NCBI RefSeq assembly: GCF_003432035.1
Contig: NZ_QOHO01000025.1
Span: 62,001 to 126,000 of the forward strand
DNA length: 64,000 nt
Direction: 5' to 3'
DNA from: Lacrimispora amygdalina
GTDB lineage: Bacteria > Bacillota > Clostridia > Lachnospirales > Lachnospiraceae
The position numbers and the translations under genes are program-made. Below the pieces are notes generated by a model. The model was not told where the DNA came from. It worked only from the letters and a program-made list of their open reading frames with translations, and did no database searches. Shown here piece after piece: positions 7,599-15,796 of the stretch (the stretch's first letter is position 1; each line of letters opens with the position of its first letter).

Positions 7599-9353
7599 AT
7601 GTCCAGTGCTATGTTTTTCAGTCTTCTTTTAAATATCGGTCTTCTTGTCCTGATTGCCGCTCTGCTGACCAAAATCCCTATCGTCCGGAGCATGCTCCTT
7701 TATGATAAACATTCAGCCGGCTGCGGGATTATGCTTGCATTGATATTCGGCTCAATCAGCATCATATCAACTTACACGGGTGTCCGCGCCCAGGGAGCCA
7801 TCGTCAACACCCGGGTAATCGGAGTGCTGGCTGCCGGCCTTTTAGGCGGTCCATATGTGGGAATGGGTGCTGCACTGATCGGAGGTATTCACCGTTATCT
7901 GTTTGACATTGGAGGATTTACCGCAGCAGCCTGTGCTGTCTCCACTCTGGTTGAGGGTATTGCAGGCTCCATATTCTCCAGCCGGTTTAAGGCAGGAAAA
8001 ATTGGCAGTACCGGAGTCTTTTTTCTTACAGTTTTTGTTGAGTTTCTTCAGATGGTGATTATCCTTCTCATTTCACGGCCATTTTCTGCAGCAGTCCAGC
8101 TTGTGAAGCTGATCTCACTTCCCATGATGACCATGAACGCACTGGGAATGCTGGTATTTCTCGGTACTTTTAATATGGTATTTTTAGAGGAGGACAGCCA
8201 GTTTGCTGAACGTATGCGCCTGGCTCTTGGAATCGTGGAACAAAGTCTTCCTCATCTGCGCAAGGGCTTACACAGCACCCAGGATATTCAGGCTGTTGCT
8301 GAAATTATCTTTCAGTCCACCAGCTGTTCTGCCATCTTAATTACTGATTCGGAAAAAATTCTGGGTATGAAAAAGAATTCTGAACTGACAGATATGCAGG
8401 AGAATTCTGTCCTTCCTCCAATACTCGCCTCCACTCATGACCGTAAGCCAACCGTATTTCATTATGCTGGAAAAGGGGATCCACTGTATTCCGTTCTAAA
8501 AAACCATGTGATTGTTGCAGCACCCATTATTGAAATGAATCAGGTTACAGGCAGTCTTACAATGGTTTTAAAAAAACACTGGCAGCAGTCCCAGTCCGAT
8601 TTAAATTTAGCCTCAGAACTGGCCAGGCTTTTTTCCACCCAGTTTGAGCTGTCCGAACTAGAGTACCAGAAGAAATTACGGCAAAAAGCTGAATTAAAAG
8701 CGCTGCAGTCCCAGGTCAATCCCCATTTCCTGTATAATTCCCTCAACACTATCTCCTACGTCTGCCGTGAGAATCCAGACAGAGCAAGAGAACTTCTCCT
8801 TACCCTGTCTTCCTATTACAGACAGACACTGGAGCATAATTCCTACATGCATGCACTTAAGACAGAGCTTCAACATATTACCAGCTATTTAGAGCTGGAA
8901 AAGGCCAGATTCGAAGAAAAACTGCATATTGAAATTAAAACTGACGAAAAAGTAAACTGCTTTATTCCGGCTTTCATACTTCAGCCATTAGTGGAAAATG
9001 CCATTCGCTATGGCTTTGATAAAAACGGAAACCGTTATGTGTCCATCTGTGCCTGTATGGAAGGAGCATTCATAAAGATTTCGGTTTCTGACAGAGGGCC
9101 TGGGATCCCTGAAGCAATCATACACCAGTTATATCACGGGGAACATTACGGAGGAGTAGGTCTGGAAAATGTCCATAAACGGCTAAAAAGCATTTATGGA
9201 CAGGAGCATGGGCTTCATATCCAAAGTTCCGATTCTGGCTCTGACATTTCTTTCACCATTCCGGCTTCATCTGAATCAAAATATGATGATGAGGAGTATG
9301 CTGTAACCAGGGAAAAAGATGTCCTAATGGAAAGAAGGGGGATTTACCTATGA
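7599..9353 (+). CDS. LytS-type membrane sensor histidine kinase
   Basis: Membrane kinase of 584 aa. Residues 1 to about 200 form the 5TM-LYT receptor domain (repeated hydrophobic helices with GLLGGPYVGMGAALIGGIHRY). A GAF-like segment follows (VAEIIFQSTSCSAILIT). The kinase part has the His box NPHFLYNSLNTISYVC and the ATPase motifs FILQPLVENAIRYGF and GGVGLENVHKRL. ATG 7599 follows AAGGGGGAG. It overlaps the response regulator gene by four bases and precedes a CstA transporter, the same arrangement as pyruvate-sensing BtsSR/BtsT and similar LytST systems, so it may sense an external carboxylate such as pyruvate. Confidence 0.92.
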   Translation: MSSAMFFSLLLNIGLLVLIAALLTKIPIVRSMLLYDKHSAGCGIMLALIFGSISIISTYTGVRAQGAIVNTRVIGVLAAGLLGGPYVGMGAALIGGIHRYLFDIGGFTAAACAVSTLVEGIAGSIFSSRFKAGKIGSTGVFFLTVFVEFLQMVIILLISRPFSAAVQLVKLISLPMMTMNALGMLVFLGTFNMVFLEEDSQFAERMRLALGIVEQSLPHLRKGLHSTQDIQAVAEIIFQSTSCSAILITDSEKILGMKKNSELTDMQENSVLPPILASTHDRKPTVFHYAGKGDPLYSVLKNHVIVAAPIIEMNQVTGSLTMVLKKHWQQSQSDLNLASELARLFSTQFELSELEYQKKLRQKAELKALQSQVNPHFLYNSLNTISYVCRENPDRARELLLTLSSYYRQTLEHNSYMHALKTELQHITSYLELEKARFEEKLHIEIKTDEKVNCFIPAFILQPLVENAIRYGFDKNGNRYVSICACMEGAFIKISVSDRGPGIPEAIIHQLYHGEHYGGVGLENVHKRLKSIYGQEHGLHIQSSDSGSDISFTIPASSESKYDDEEYAVTREKDVLMERRGIYL

Positions 9354-10072
9354 AAATTGCAGTCATTGATGATGAACGCCCGGCACGAAAAGAACTGATA
9401 CATCAGATATTAACGATCATGCCTGACAGCGAAATTATGGAAGGAGACAGCGGCAGTGCCGCACTGGAACTGTTTGGCCAGCATCTTTTTGATATTCTTT
9501 TTCTGGATATCAGCTTAAACGATATGGCAGGAACAACACTGGCGGCAGCAGCCAGGAAAATGTTGCCTCATGCCCAGATCGTCTTTGCAACCGCGTTTTC
9601 CCAATATGCAGTCCAGGCATTTGAACTGGGAGTGAATAACTACATTTTAAAACCCTTTGATCCGGAGCGGTTACGCCGGATTCTTGAAAAATGCAGACAT
9701 GATTTAGAGAATCCTCAGAAAAAGGAGCTCTCTTTCCCTGCACATAAGCTTCCTATTAACGTAAACAGAACCATTATTCTTCTTGATATCAGACAGATTG
9801 TCTACATAGAGACATGCTGCCGAAGCTGCATTCTTCATACTGTAACCAGGGATTATACGGAAAACCAGCTGCTGGGCGAATATGAGAAACGACTTTCTTC
9901 TTATGATTTTTACCGGATTCACAAAAGTTATCTGATTAATTTAAATTATATATCCGAAATGTTTCCATGGGCCAATAACAGTATGGCAGTTAAAATGCAG
10001 GGGTTCGAGAAAGAGATTCTCCCCGTAGGAAGAGAAAAAATCAAACAGCTCCGGCAGATCATTGGTGTTTAG
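9350..10072 (+). CDS. LytTR-family response regulator
   Basis: Partner of the LytS-type kinase (240 aa). Receiver domain at the N-terminus with the acidic pair IDDERPA, the phosphoacceptor Asp in ILFLDISLNDMAG and the Lys in YILKPFDPE; C-terminal LytTR DNA-binding domain from about residue 130 (INVNRTIILLDIRQIVYIET ... FYRIHKSYLINLNYI). The start overlaps the kinase stop (ATGA). It likely activates the cstA-like gene 112 bases downstream through the direct repeats found there. Confidence 0.93.
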   Translation: MKIAVIDDERPARKELIHQILTIMPDSEIMEGDSGSAALELFGQHLFDILFLDISLNDMAGTTLAAAARKMLPHAQIVFATAFSQYAVQAFELGVNNYILKPFDPERLRRILEKCRHDLENPQKKELSFPAHKLPINVNRTIILLDIRQIVYIETCCRSCILHTVTRDYTENQLLGEYEKRLSSYDFYRIHKSYLINLNYISEMFPWANNSMAVKMQGFEKEILPVGREKIKQLRQIIGV

Positions 10073-10097
10073 CTGCCGTTTATGCATAAATACCTAC

Positions 10098-10142
10098 TTT
10101 TCATCCATTTTTCATTTATTATTGTGCATATTTCATTATAAT
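10098..10142 (+). promoter_or_regulatory. Direct repeats and -10 upstream of the CstA-type transporter
   Basis: TTTTCAT occurs at 10098-10104 and 10109-10115, and ATTTCAT at 10130-10136: offsets of 11 and 21 bp, about one and two helical turns. The -10 TATAAT is at 10137-10142 with no recognisable -35. This is the pattern of a LytTR-activated promoter; E. coli YpdB, for comparison, binds direct repeats containing ATTTCAT. Confidence 0.45.
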
Positions 10143-10184
10143 CAATGGTGATGAGATGTTTTATCAATAATAGGAGGTAGGTAT

Positions 10185-11636
10185 ATGATAAGTTTCTTTT
10201 TATGTCTGTTGCTTCTGGTTGCAGGTTTCTTCTTCTACAGCAGAATTACAGAAAAGGTTTTCGGCCCCGATGACAGGGAAACACCGGCTCTTTCCATGAC
10301 GGATGGCAGCGACTACGTTCCCATGGGGACCCCCCGCATCTTTTTGATCCAGCTCCTTAATATTGCAGGCCTTGGTCCCATCTTCGGAGCACTGGCAGGA
10401 GCCTGCTGGGGGCCCAGCGTATTTTTATGGATCACCTTCGGAACTTTATTAGGCGGCGGTGTCCACGATTACATGATTGGAATGATGTCCATGCGGCACA
10501 AGGGTGCCAGTGTGTCAGAACTGACCGGTTCCTACCTGGGCACTGCCATGAAGCAGATTATGCGTGTATTTTCAGTGGTTCTTCTTGTATTGGTAGGTGT
10601 GACCTTTTCTACCGGCCCGGCAAACCTCCTGGCCATGCTGACGCCCCATGTCTTAAATTCCAGATTCTGGCTGGCAGTTGTACTGATTTACTATTTTATT
10701 GCAACCTTTGTCCCCATTGATAAGGTGATTGGTAAAATCTATCCTTTCTTTGGAATCTGCCTGATTGTCATGGCTCTGGGTGTTGGCGGTGCGATCCTGT
10801 TTAAAGGGTATCATATTCCGGAAATCACGCTTTCCAATCTCCACCCTGCAGGAACACCCATCTGGCCTACCATGTTTATATCCGTCGCCTGCGGTGCCAT
10901 ATCCGGATTCCATGCCACCCAGTCCCCTTTAATGGCACGCTGTCTTACCAATGAAGCGGACGGCCGGAAGGTGTTTTACGGTGCCATGGTTGCAGAAGGT
11001 GTCATAGCGCTCATCTGGGCTGCTGCAGGAGTTGCCTTCTATGACGGAACCGGCGGTCTTTTAACCGCACTTGGAAATGGACAATCCAGCGTTGTTTATG
11101 AAATCTGCTTTCAGCTTCTTGGGCCCGTTGGTGCCGTTATTGCAATGATCGGAGTTATCGCATGCCCCATCTCATCTGCAGATACGGCTTACCGGAGTGC
11201 ACGTCTGACTTTGGCAGACTGGTTTAAGCTTGACCAGAAACCGGTGAAAAACCGGCTTCTCCTTACCATACCGCTTCTGGCAGTTGGTTCTGTTCTGACC
11301 CAGTTTGATGTTCAGATCGTATGGAGATACTTCTCCTGGAGCAACCAGACACTGGCAATGATTGCGTTATGGACAGTAAGCGTTTATTTATACCGGAAAA
11401 AACGTTTTTACTGGATCACAGTGCTTCCCGCTACCTTTATGTCCGCTGTCTCCTGTACCTATATACTGATGGCTAAAGAGGGACTCCAGATCTCCACCAC
11501 AATTGCTTATCCAATCGGAATTCTTTTTGCCGCTGCCTGCTTTGGTACCTTTTACTATACCTCTGTTCTGGGAAAAGGCAGCCACGCAGGAGCTTCCGCA
11601 TGTGAGACGGAGTATGCTGCTGCAAAATCAGACTAA
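10185..11636 (+). CDS. CstA-family transporter (pyruvate/peptide uptake type)
   Basis: Polytopic membrane protein of 483 aa with family signatures of carbon starvation protein A: FGPDDRETPA, GTPRIFLIQLLNIAGLGPIFGA, GGVHDYMIGMMSMRHKGAS and SGFHATQSPLMARCL. Shorter than E. coli CstA and BtsT (about 700 aa), as is common in Firmicutes. E. coli members take up pyruvate and have been linked to peptide use. It lies just after a LytS/LytTR pair, strongly suggesting the pair controls it. ATG 10185 follows TAGGAGG. Confidence 0.9.
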   Translation: MISFFLCLLLLVAGFFFYSRITEKVFGPDDRETPALSMTDGSDYVPMGTPRIFLIQLLNIAGLGPIFGALAGACWGPSVFLWITFGTLLGGGVHDYMIGMMSMRHKGASVSELTGSYLGTAMKQIMRVFSVVLLVLVGVTFSTGPANLLAMLTPHVLNSRFWLAVVLIYYFIATFVPIDKVIGKIYPFFGICLIVMALGVGGAILFKGYHIPEITLSNLHPAGTPIWPTMFISVACGAISGFHATQSPLMARCLTNEADGRKVFYGAMVAEGVIALIWAAAGVAFYDGTGGLLTALGNGQSSVVYEICFQLLGPVGAVIAMIGVIACPISSADTAYRSARLTLADWFKLDQKPVKNRLLLTIPLLAVGSVLTQFDVQIVWRYFSWSNQTLAMIALWTVSVYLYRKKRFYWITVLPATFMSAVSCTYILMAKEGLQISTTIAYPIGILFAAACFGTFYYTSVLGKGSHAGASACETEYAAAKSD

Positions 11637-11647
11637 GCATCCAAAAG

Positions 11648-11676
11648 AATGGAACTGCCGGAGGCAGTTCCATTCT
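11648..11676. terminator. Bidirectional terminator between cstA-like gene and the nif operon end
   Basis: AATGGAACTGCC (11648-11659) pairs perfectly with GGCAGTTCCATT (11663-11674); a T-rich stretch follows on the plus strand and TCTTTT on the minus strand. It ends the CstA gene from the left and the long minus-strand nif operon from the right. Confidence 0.85.
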
Positions 11677-12663
11677 TTATTCTCTCATGGCTTTGTTGCA
11701 CAGGGAACAGTTTGCGCAGTCAGAAGGACTGCAGTGCATTCCGGGCCGTACAAAAGGTTCTATGGTAAAGCCGCATGATTCCAGTTTATATCTGTCATTT
11801 TCTATCATCACTTCGCCTGAATCCTGTAAAAACTCCACTTTAATACCCGATACAGTGAGGATCTCATCATAGAGCGGATGAGGTTTTATATGGGGAGAAT
11901 ATTTTTTCATCACCTCTTCCTCTGTCTGAACATAGATGGAGTGATCACAGGTAATAAGAGCTTTAATCTCTCCATTTTCCGTGAAAGACAGAGAATTGCT
12001 GTCTGCATTGATTCCGATCTGGTCCGGATCGTAAGCGGTAATTCTTCCGATTGGAGTCGGCAGCAGAACAGGCTCTGCCGGTTCCATTGATTTTAAACTT
12101 CCCGACTCATATAAGGACAGCCCCACCTTTGTTTCCACCAATCCCAGGGGAGTCCGTATGGAAGCCTTTTCTCCCGGAAACAAGGTAATACTCTTAATAT
12201 CACCGCTTTTATAAAAACACAGGCCATTGATCATTGCCTGAAATTCAGTAAAACCCAGATCAAAGGTCAGGGAAATGTTAAGCTCCCGCTCATCTTCCTC
12301 CGTCCAGAAACCGCTTATCTGCCCATCGAGAATAAATACCCGGTGAATCTCTCCGGTGGGATAAAATTTAATCAGTTCAGCCGGCAGCTCCCCAATGGGA
12401 GTAAGAACCTCCTGCTGCTCTTCCAGTGCCACACTGATCACCATTCCCTGCTTGTCAAATTCCACAGACGGCTTCTTTTTTCTTCTTCCGTTTTCCGTAT
12501 AGGCCGGAATCAGTTCTCCTGCCTGGGTGACGATCATATTTTTTTCCGACAGGCTCACTCCTGAAAGTTCTCCGCCTGGATGGCAGAGAAAGGAGTCCAC
12601 TCCGCCCAGGACTCCATAAGGAGTCTGAAGTGTCCGTGCGTCTAAAACCATATAATTTTCCAT
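11677..12663 (-). CDS. Repeat protein with cysteine-rich C-terminus, last gene of the nif operon; function unknown
   Basis: Not recognised. 328 aa from ATG 12663 (AGGAGGTGAAAGG in front). It is built of degenerate repeats combining a TPxG turn (LQTPYGVLGG, VLTPIGELPA, IRTPLGLVET, LPTPIGRITA) with a MORN-like xxYxSGxIKSxxL strand pair (FYPTGEIHRV, FYKSGDIKSITL, LYESGSLKSM, FTENGEIKAL). The last 25 residues carry four cysteines, CSPSDCANCSLC, suited to a metal or Fe-S site. No signal peptide, so cytoplasmic. Codon use matches its neighbours. It overlaps no other gene and lies 14 bases after the AnfO-like gene, so it is co-transcribed with nif. A scaffold or accessory role in nitrogenase assembly is only a guess. 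Confidence 0.8.
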   Translation of the reverse strand: MENYMVLDARTLQTPYGVLGGVDSFLCHPGGELSGVSLSEKNMIVTQAGELIPAYTENGRRKKKPSVEFDKQGMVISVALEEQQEVLTPIGELPAELIKFYPTGEIHRVFILDGQISGFWTEEDERELNISLTFDLGFTEFQAMINGLCFYKSGDIKSITLFPGEKASIRTPLGLVETKVGLSLYESGSLKSMEPAEPVLLPTPIGRITAYDPDQIGINADSNSLSFTENGEIKALITCDHSIYVQTEEEVMKKYSPHIKPHPLYDEILTVSGIKVEFLQDSGEVMIENDRYKLESCGFTIEPFVRPGMHCSPSDCANCSLCNKAMRE

Positions 12664-12677
12664 CCTTTCACCTCCTG

Positions 12678-13289
12678 CTAACACTGTTTTCTGGTTACCG
12701 TTATATGTACTCCGCCCTCCCGCGGGCGGACCTTTTTTTCATAGGAAGCATCTGTTTCCAGCCATGGGGGAATGTGGGCACAGACAAGGCGCAGTTCCAG
12801 AAACGGAGTATTGGAAAGGAATGATAAAAGCGCCTTTTTGGAGGAAATCTCCGGGCACTCCTTCTGAAGCTGCATTAAATCCAGAAAATAGATTCCAGGC
12901 GTTTCCGTTTCCACAGGTCCGGCATTCTTAATCATCTCTTCTTTCCTTCTTCGTTTTTCATCACTTTCTTCCATATCCCTTACCACTCCGTTTAATGTGT
13001 CCTGATCCGCTTTTGGGGCACAAAAGATGCAATATCCCTTTTGGTTGAATACGGAAAAGGGGATTCCTGAAAGTTCTCTGCACAGAACTGCTTTTGCATC
13101 CTCTGTGAGAGCCAGGACAGCTTCCGTTTCTTTTCTTAGTTCCTCAACTGTAGTTCCTTTTATTGCGGAAAAGGGAGAGGTCCGCACCACCTGCCACTGT
13201 GTCCCCTCTTTTTGAAAAATTTCCACCAGATTACAATGCAAAAAAGGAACAAGTTCCTGATTTTTACTGATTACCGCTATTTTTTCCAC
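12678..13289 (-). CDS. AnfO-like nitrogenase accessory protein
   Basis: 203-aa cytoplasmic protein starting at GTG 13289, nine bases after AAGGAGG. The N-terminus (KIAVISKNQELVPFLHCNLV ... WQVVRTSPF) resembles the small cofactor-binding fold of NifX/NafY/AnfO proteins, and the C-terminus (ISSKKALLSFLSNTPFLELR then CAHIPPWLE) fits the AnfO family, known from Fe-only nitrogenase operons. The centre is charged (DEKRRRKEEMIK). Here it belongs to a Mo-type cluster with no anfG/vnfG. AnfO function is poorly defined; cofactor or redox handling is inferred from context. The family call is from memory of its C-terminal motif and needs a profile search. Confidence 0.65.
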   Translation of the reverse strand: MEKIAVISKNQELVPFLHCNLVEIFQKEGTQWQVVRTSPFSAIKGTTVEELRKETEAVLALTEDAKAVLCRELSGIPFSVFNQKGYCIFCAPKADQDTLNGVVRDMEESDEKRRRKEEMIKNAGPVETETPGIYFLDLMQLQKECPEISSKKALLSFLSNTPFLELRLVCAHIPPWLETDASYEKKVRPREGGVHITVTRKQC

Positions 13290-13304
13290 CTGCCCGTTCC
13301 TCCT

Positions 13305-13595
13305 TTACCCATCAATTTCAACCACATTGCCATGGATCAGTTTTGCAAGAAATTCCTCCAGCTCAAGCCTTGCATCTTCTTCGTCAATATTTTTTTCCCG
13401 GGATAAAAGAGCGGTCAGTTCCCCCACTCCTGCCCCCCTCTCCAGGCTGTTCCATAAAAAGATGCAGATTTCATTTACCGACGGCAGACCATCTAAGGAA
13501 CCATTCTGGCTGTCTCTTTCATCAAAAATACAGAATTCTCCCCCAAGTTCCTTTAATGTAAATCCAGGCTTCAGCTTTACTTTCCTGATGTTCAT
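13305..13595 (-). CDS. PqqD-like protein (RiPP recognition element fold)
   Basis: 96 aa, ATG 13595 one base after the stop of the GroEL-like gene (AAGGGGCTGAT in front), so translationally coupled. The pattern VKLKPGFTLKELGGEFCIFD, LPSVNEICIFLWNSLERG and a C-terminal acidic helix region (IDEEDARLELEEFLAKL) ending GNVVEI is that of PqqD, the winged-helix domain that holds leader peptides for radical-SAM RiPP enzymes. No precursor peptide or stand-alone RiPP radical SAM enzyme is visible nearby; the only radical SAM protein in the operon is the NifB part of NifN-B. A PqqD-like protein in a nif operon is unusual and its partner is unknown. Confidence 0.75.
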   Translation of the reverse strand: MNIRKVKLKPGFTLKELGGEFCIFDERDSQNGSLDGLPSVNEICIFLWNSLERGAGVGELTALLSREKNIDEEDARLELEEFLAKLIHGNVVEIDG

Positions 13596-13596
13596 A

Positions 13597-14991
13597 TCAG
13601 CCCCTTAACCTTTCTATATCCACTCCGCTTTTTATCAGCTCCAAATCTTCTCTGTCATATCCGGTACTCACCATGACGGCTCCGGTTGTCAGCCACATGA
13701 CAATCAGCCCGCAGATCTTCTGAATCATCAGGATAAGCAGATATGCGCTGATTTCCTCTTTTTTAAAGCTTTGTCTCATGGACTCTTTCAGGAACCTTTC
13801 TGCTTCTGTTCCGGCCGGAAAGTTGTTTAAATCATCTTTTTTTAGTACTCCATACTGCTTCACCGACTGATAATAGGCAACTGCAGATTCGATTCTTCTT
13901 TTCTCTTCCTTCGCCTGTAAGGTTGTGTATCCGCCTGCATAAATCACAGGGGCACAGCCCATTAATCCTGCAATTCTTTCTCTTAATTTCTGCTTATCAT
14001 AATAATTGGTTTTGGGATCGCGGATGCGTTCTTCTATCCCCTCAATCCGTCTGCAAATCCGGCTGTTATCCGAATTTCCCTCCATAACCGTATAGGAACC
14101 GGCAGCTGTCACCGTTTTTGCCCGCCCCAGCATGGCTTTCGAAACTTCTTCTATTCTGCAAGGATAAATACCGTCAAAAACCACCGTATCCGTATACACC
14201 GCAGCGTCCTCTAACAGATCCTCTTTTCTCCTGCCCATTCCCGGCGCTTTCATGGCTCTTACATGAATGCGGTTCTGCTTTACATTTGCATTAAGAAGAG
14301 TCAGAGCTTCCCCCTCTATCCCGTCAGCCAGAATGAATAAATTCTGCTGTCCGGTCTTTTCAAGAAGAGGATAGAGGCTTGAAAAGGAAGTGATGGGGGT
14401 TTTTACAATCAGGACCAGGGCATCCGATACCGTTCCTTCCGCTCCCACTGCCAGCCCTCCTTCAAGACGCATTCCTCTGGTAATTTCCAGCCTTGTTTCC
14501 CCAAACATGGAATCTTTTACAACCACCTCACCCACGTTTGATCCATCAACAACCATTTGGGCAGTCTCCCGGTCTTTGGTAATCGCTTCTACCAGATCCG
14601 CTTTTGCATCAGACAGGGGAACCGCTTCTTCACGGACAAATGCTTCCAGGGTTTTTGCAGCTGCCTTCAGCTCCCTGGCGAGAAGTACCGGACTGATTCC
14701 CGATGCCGATTTTCTCTCACAATAGGCCAGAAGCTCCGCTGCCAGACGTGCTGACTCTCCGGTTCCGCAGCCTGCAGTCTGGTTAATCTCACCAATGGCC
14801 TGCGCTGCCAGACGGATACCCTGATTGAAAAATAAATCCGTTCCCTCAAGCTTTCCTGCCACCTCCGCAGCGGAAAAGCTGTAAACTCCGTTTACCAGCA
14901 CCTGTCCTTCTAAGGAGAGAACACGGCAGAGACTTAAAATTCCTTCCGCCAGTTTTTTTCTGCCATCATCAAATTTAATCTTCCGAATCAT
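13597..14991 (-). CDS. GroEL/Cpn60-related protein lacking ATPase aspartates, in the nif operon
   Basis: 464 aa from ATG 14991 (GGAGGGAAGAGGA in front). Collinear with GroEL: FFNQGIRLAAQAIGEINQTA matches FENMGAQLVKEVASK; FILADGIEGEALTLLNAN matches LLIIAEDVEGEALATLVVN; MKAPGMGRRKEDLLEDAAVY matches [20 protein letters not shown]; then YYDKQKLRERIAGLMG and KEEKRRIESAVAYYQ. So equatorial, intermediate and apical parts are all present. The nucleotide site is not: GDGTT is GCGTG (Cys75 for GroEL D87), the D398 position is Ser, and the TLGPKGRN and KDG (D52) segments are gone. It is shorter than GroEL (about 540) and lacks the GGM tail. Probably a non-ATPase chaperonin derivative for nitrogenase assembly; the role is inference, the homology is clear. 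Confidence 0.85.
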   Translation of the reverse strand: MIRKIKFDDGRKKLAEGILSLCRVLSLEGQVLVNGVYSFSAAEVAGKLEGTDLFFNQGIRLAAQAIGEINQTAGCGTGESARLAAELLAYCERKSASGISPVLLARELKAAAKTLEAFVREEAVPLSDAKADLVEAITKDRETAQMVVDGSNVGEVVVKDSMFGETRLEITRGMRLEGGLAVGAEGTVSDALVLIVKTPITSFSSLYPLLEKTGQQNLFILADGIEGEALTLLNANVKQNRIHVRAMKAPGMGRRKEDLLEDAAVYTDTVVFDGIYPCRIEEVSKAMLGRAKTVTAAGSYTVMEGNSDNSRICRRIEGIEERIRDPKTNYYDKQKLRERIAGLMGCAPVIYAGGYTTLQAKEEKRRIESAVAYYQSVKQYGVLKKDDLNNFPAGTEAERFLKESMRQSFKKEEISAYLLILMIQKICGLIVMWLTTGAVMVSTGYDREDLELIKSGVDIERLRG

Positions 14992-15796
14992 TCCTCTTCC
15001 CTCCATTCATTATGGAATTTAAAAGATTTTCCCCTTTTTTGATATCCGTACTGCTGACACTTAAATCAAATTTACGGGCTGCACTATGGACAAATTCATA
15101 GAGGTTGCAATTTCCTGCCCTCTCTCCGATTCCAAGCAGCGTTCCATCCACCAGATCTGCGCCTGCCAGCGCCATGACCATGGAATTGGCCACTGCCATT
15201 CCAAAGTCATTATGTTCATGAACCTCAATCATGATACCTGTCTGCTTTATTTCCCGTACCAGTTCCCCTGCCCGTTTTGGGAACAATACCCCAACCGTAT
15301 CAGCAAGACGAATGGTCTCCACTCCCTTTTGTTTCATCAGACGGATTAAAGAGACTAAAAATGCCACATCTGCCCTTGAAGCATCTTCTAAACCTACCGT
15401 AATGGGAATGTTATAATCCCTGGCAACTACAATACATTCCTGTAGGGAATTTTCAATCCATTTTTTATTTTTTCCTAACTTATTATAGATCTGCGCATAA
15501 GACACAGGGGTCCCGATATGAATTAAGTCCGGTTTCTGCCTGGCTGATTCCTCTACATTCCCAGGGTTTAGTCTGGACCAGAGGGAGATTGCTGCCTGCT
15601 TTTTCTTTTTCATAATTTCGCTGATATAATGAACGCCCTCTGTACCTACATCGTAAATCCCCGCCTCGATTTCAGAAACACCGATGCTGTCCAGAAACAA
15701 AGCCAGACGCACCTTGTCAGAAGGTGAGAATACGACACCCGGACACTGTTCGCCATCCCGAAGAGTGGTATCAACTATTTTGATTCGCCTTTTCAT
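14975..15796 (-). CDS. nifV-alpha: Homocitrate synthase alpha subunit (catalytic barrel)
   Basis: N-terminal TIM-barrel half of a split homocitrate synthase, which condenses acetyl-CoA and 2-oxoglutarate to give homocitrate for FeMo-cofactor. 273 aa from ATG 15796 (a GTG at 15811 is less likely). Catalytic motifs are intact: IKIVDTTLRDGEQCPGV, the metal-binding HEHND, and GTLLGIGERAGN. It ends after the barrel, with no communication domain; that part is the preceding gene. C. pasteurianum has the same split. It overlaps nifV-omega by 26 bases and the GroEL-like gene by 17, so the three are translationally coupled. Confidence 0.9.
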   Translation of the reverse strand: MKRRIKIVDTTLRDGEQCPGVVFSPSDKVRLALFLDSIGVSEIEAGIYDVGTEGVHYISEIMKKKKQAAISLWSRLNPGNVEESARQKPDLIHIGTPVSYAQIYNKLGKNKKWIENSLQECIVVARDYNIPITVGLEDASRADVAFLVSLIRLMKQKGVETIRLADTVGVLFPKRAGELVREIKQTGIMIEVHEHNDFGMAVANSMVMALAGADLVDGTLLGIGERAGNCNLYEFVHSAARKFDLSVSSTDIKKGENLLNSIMNGGKRNDSED

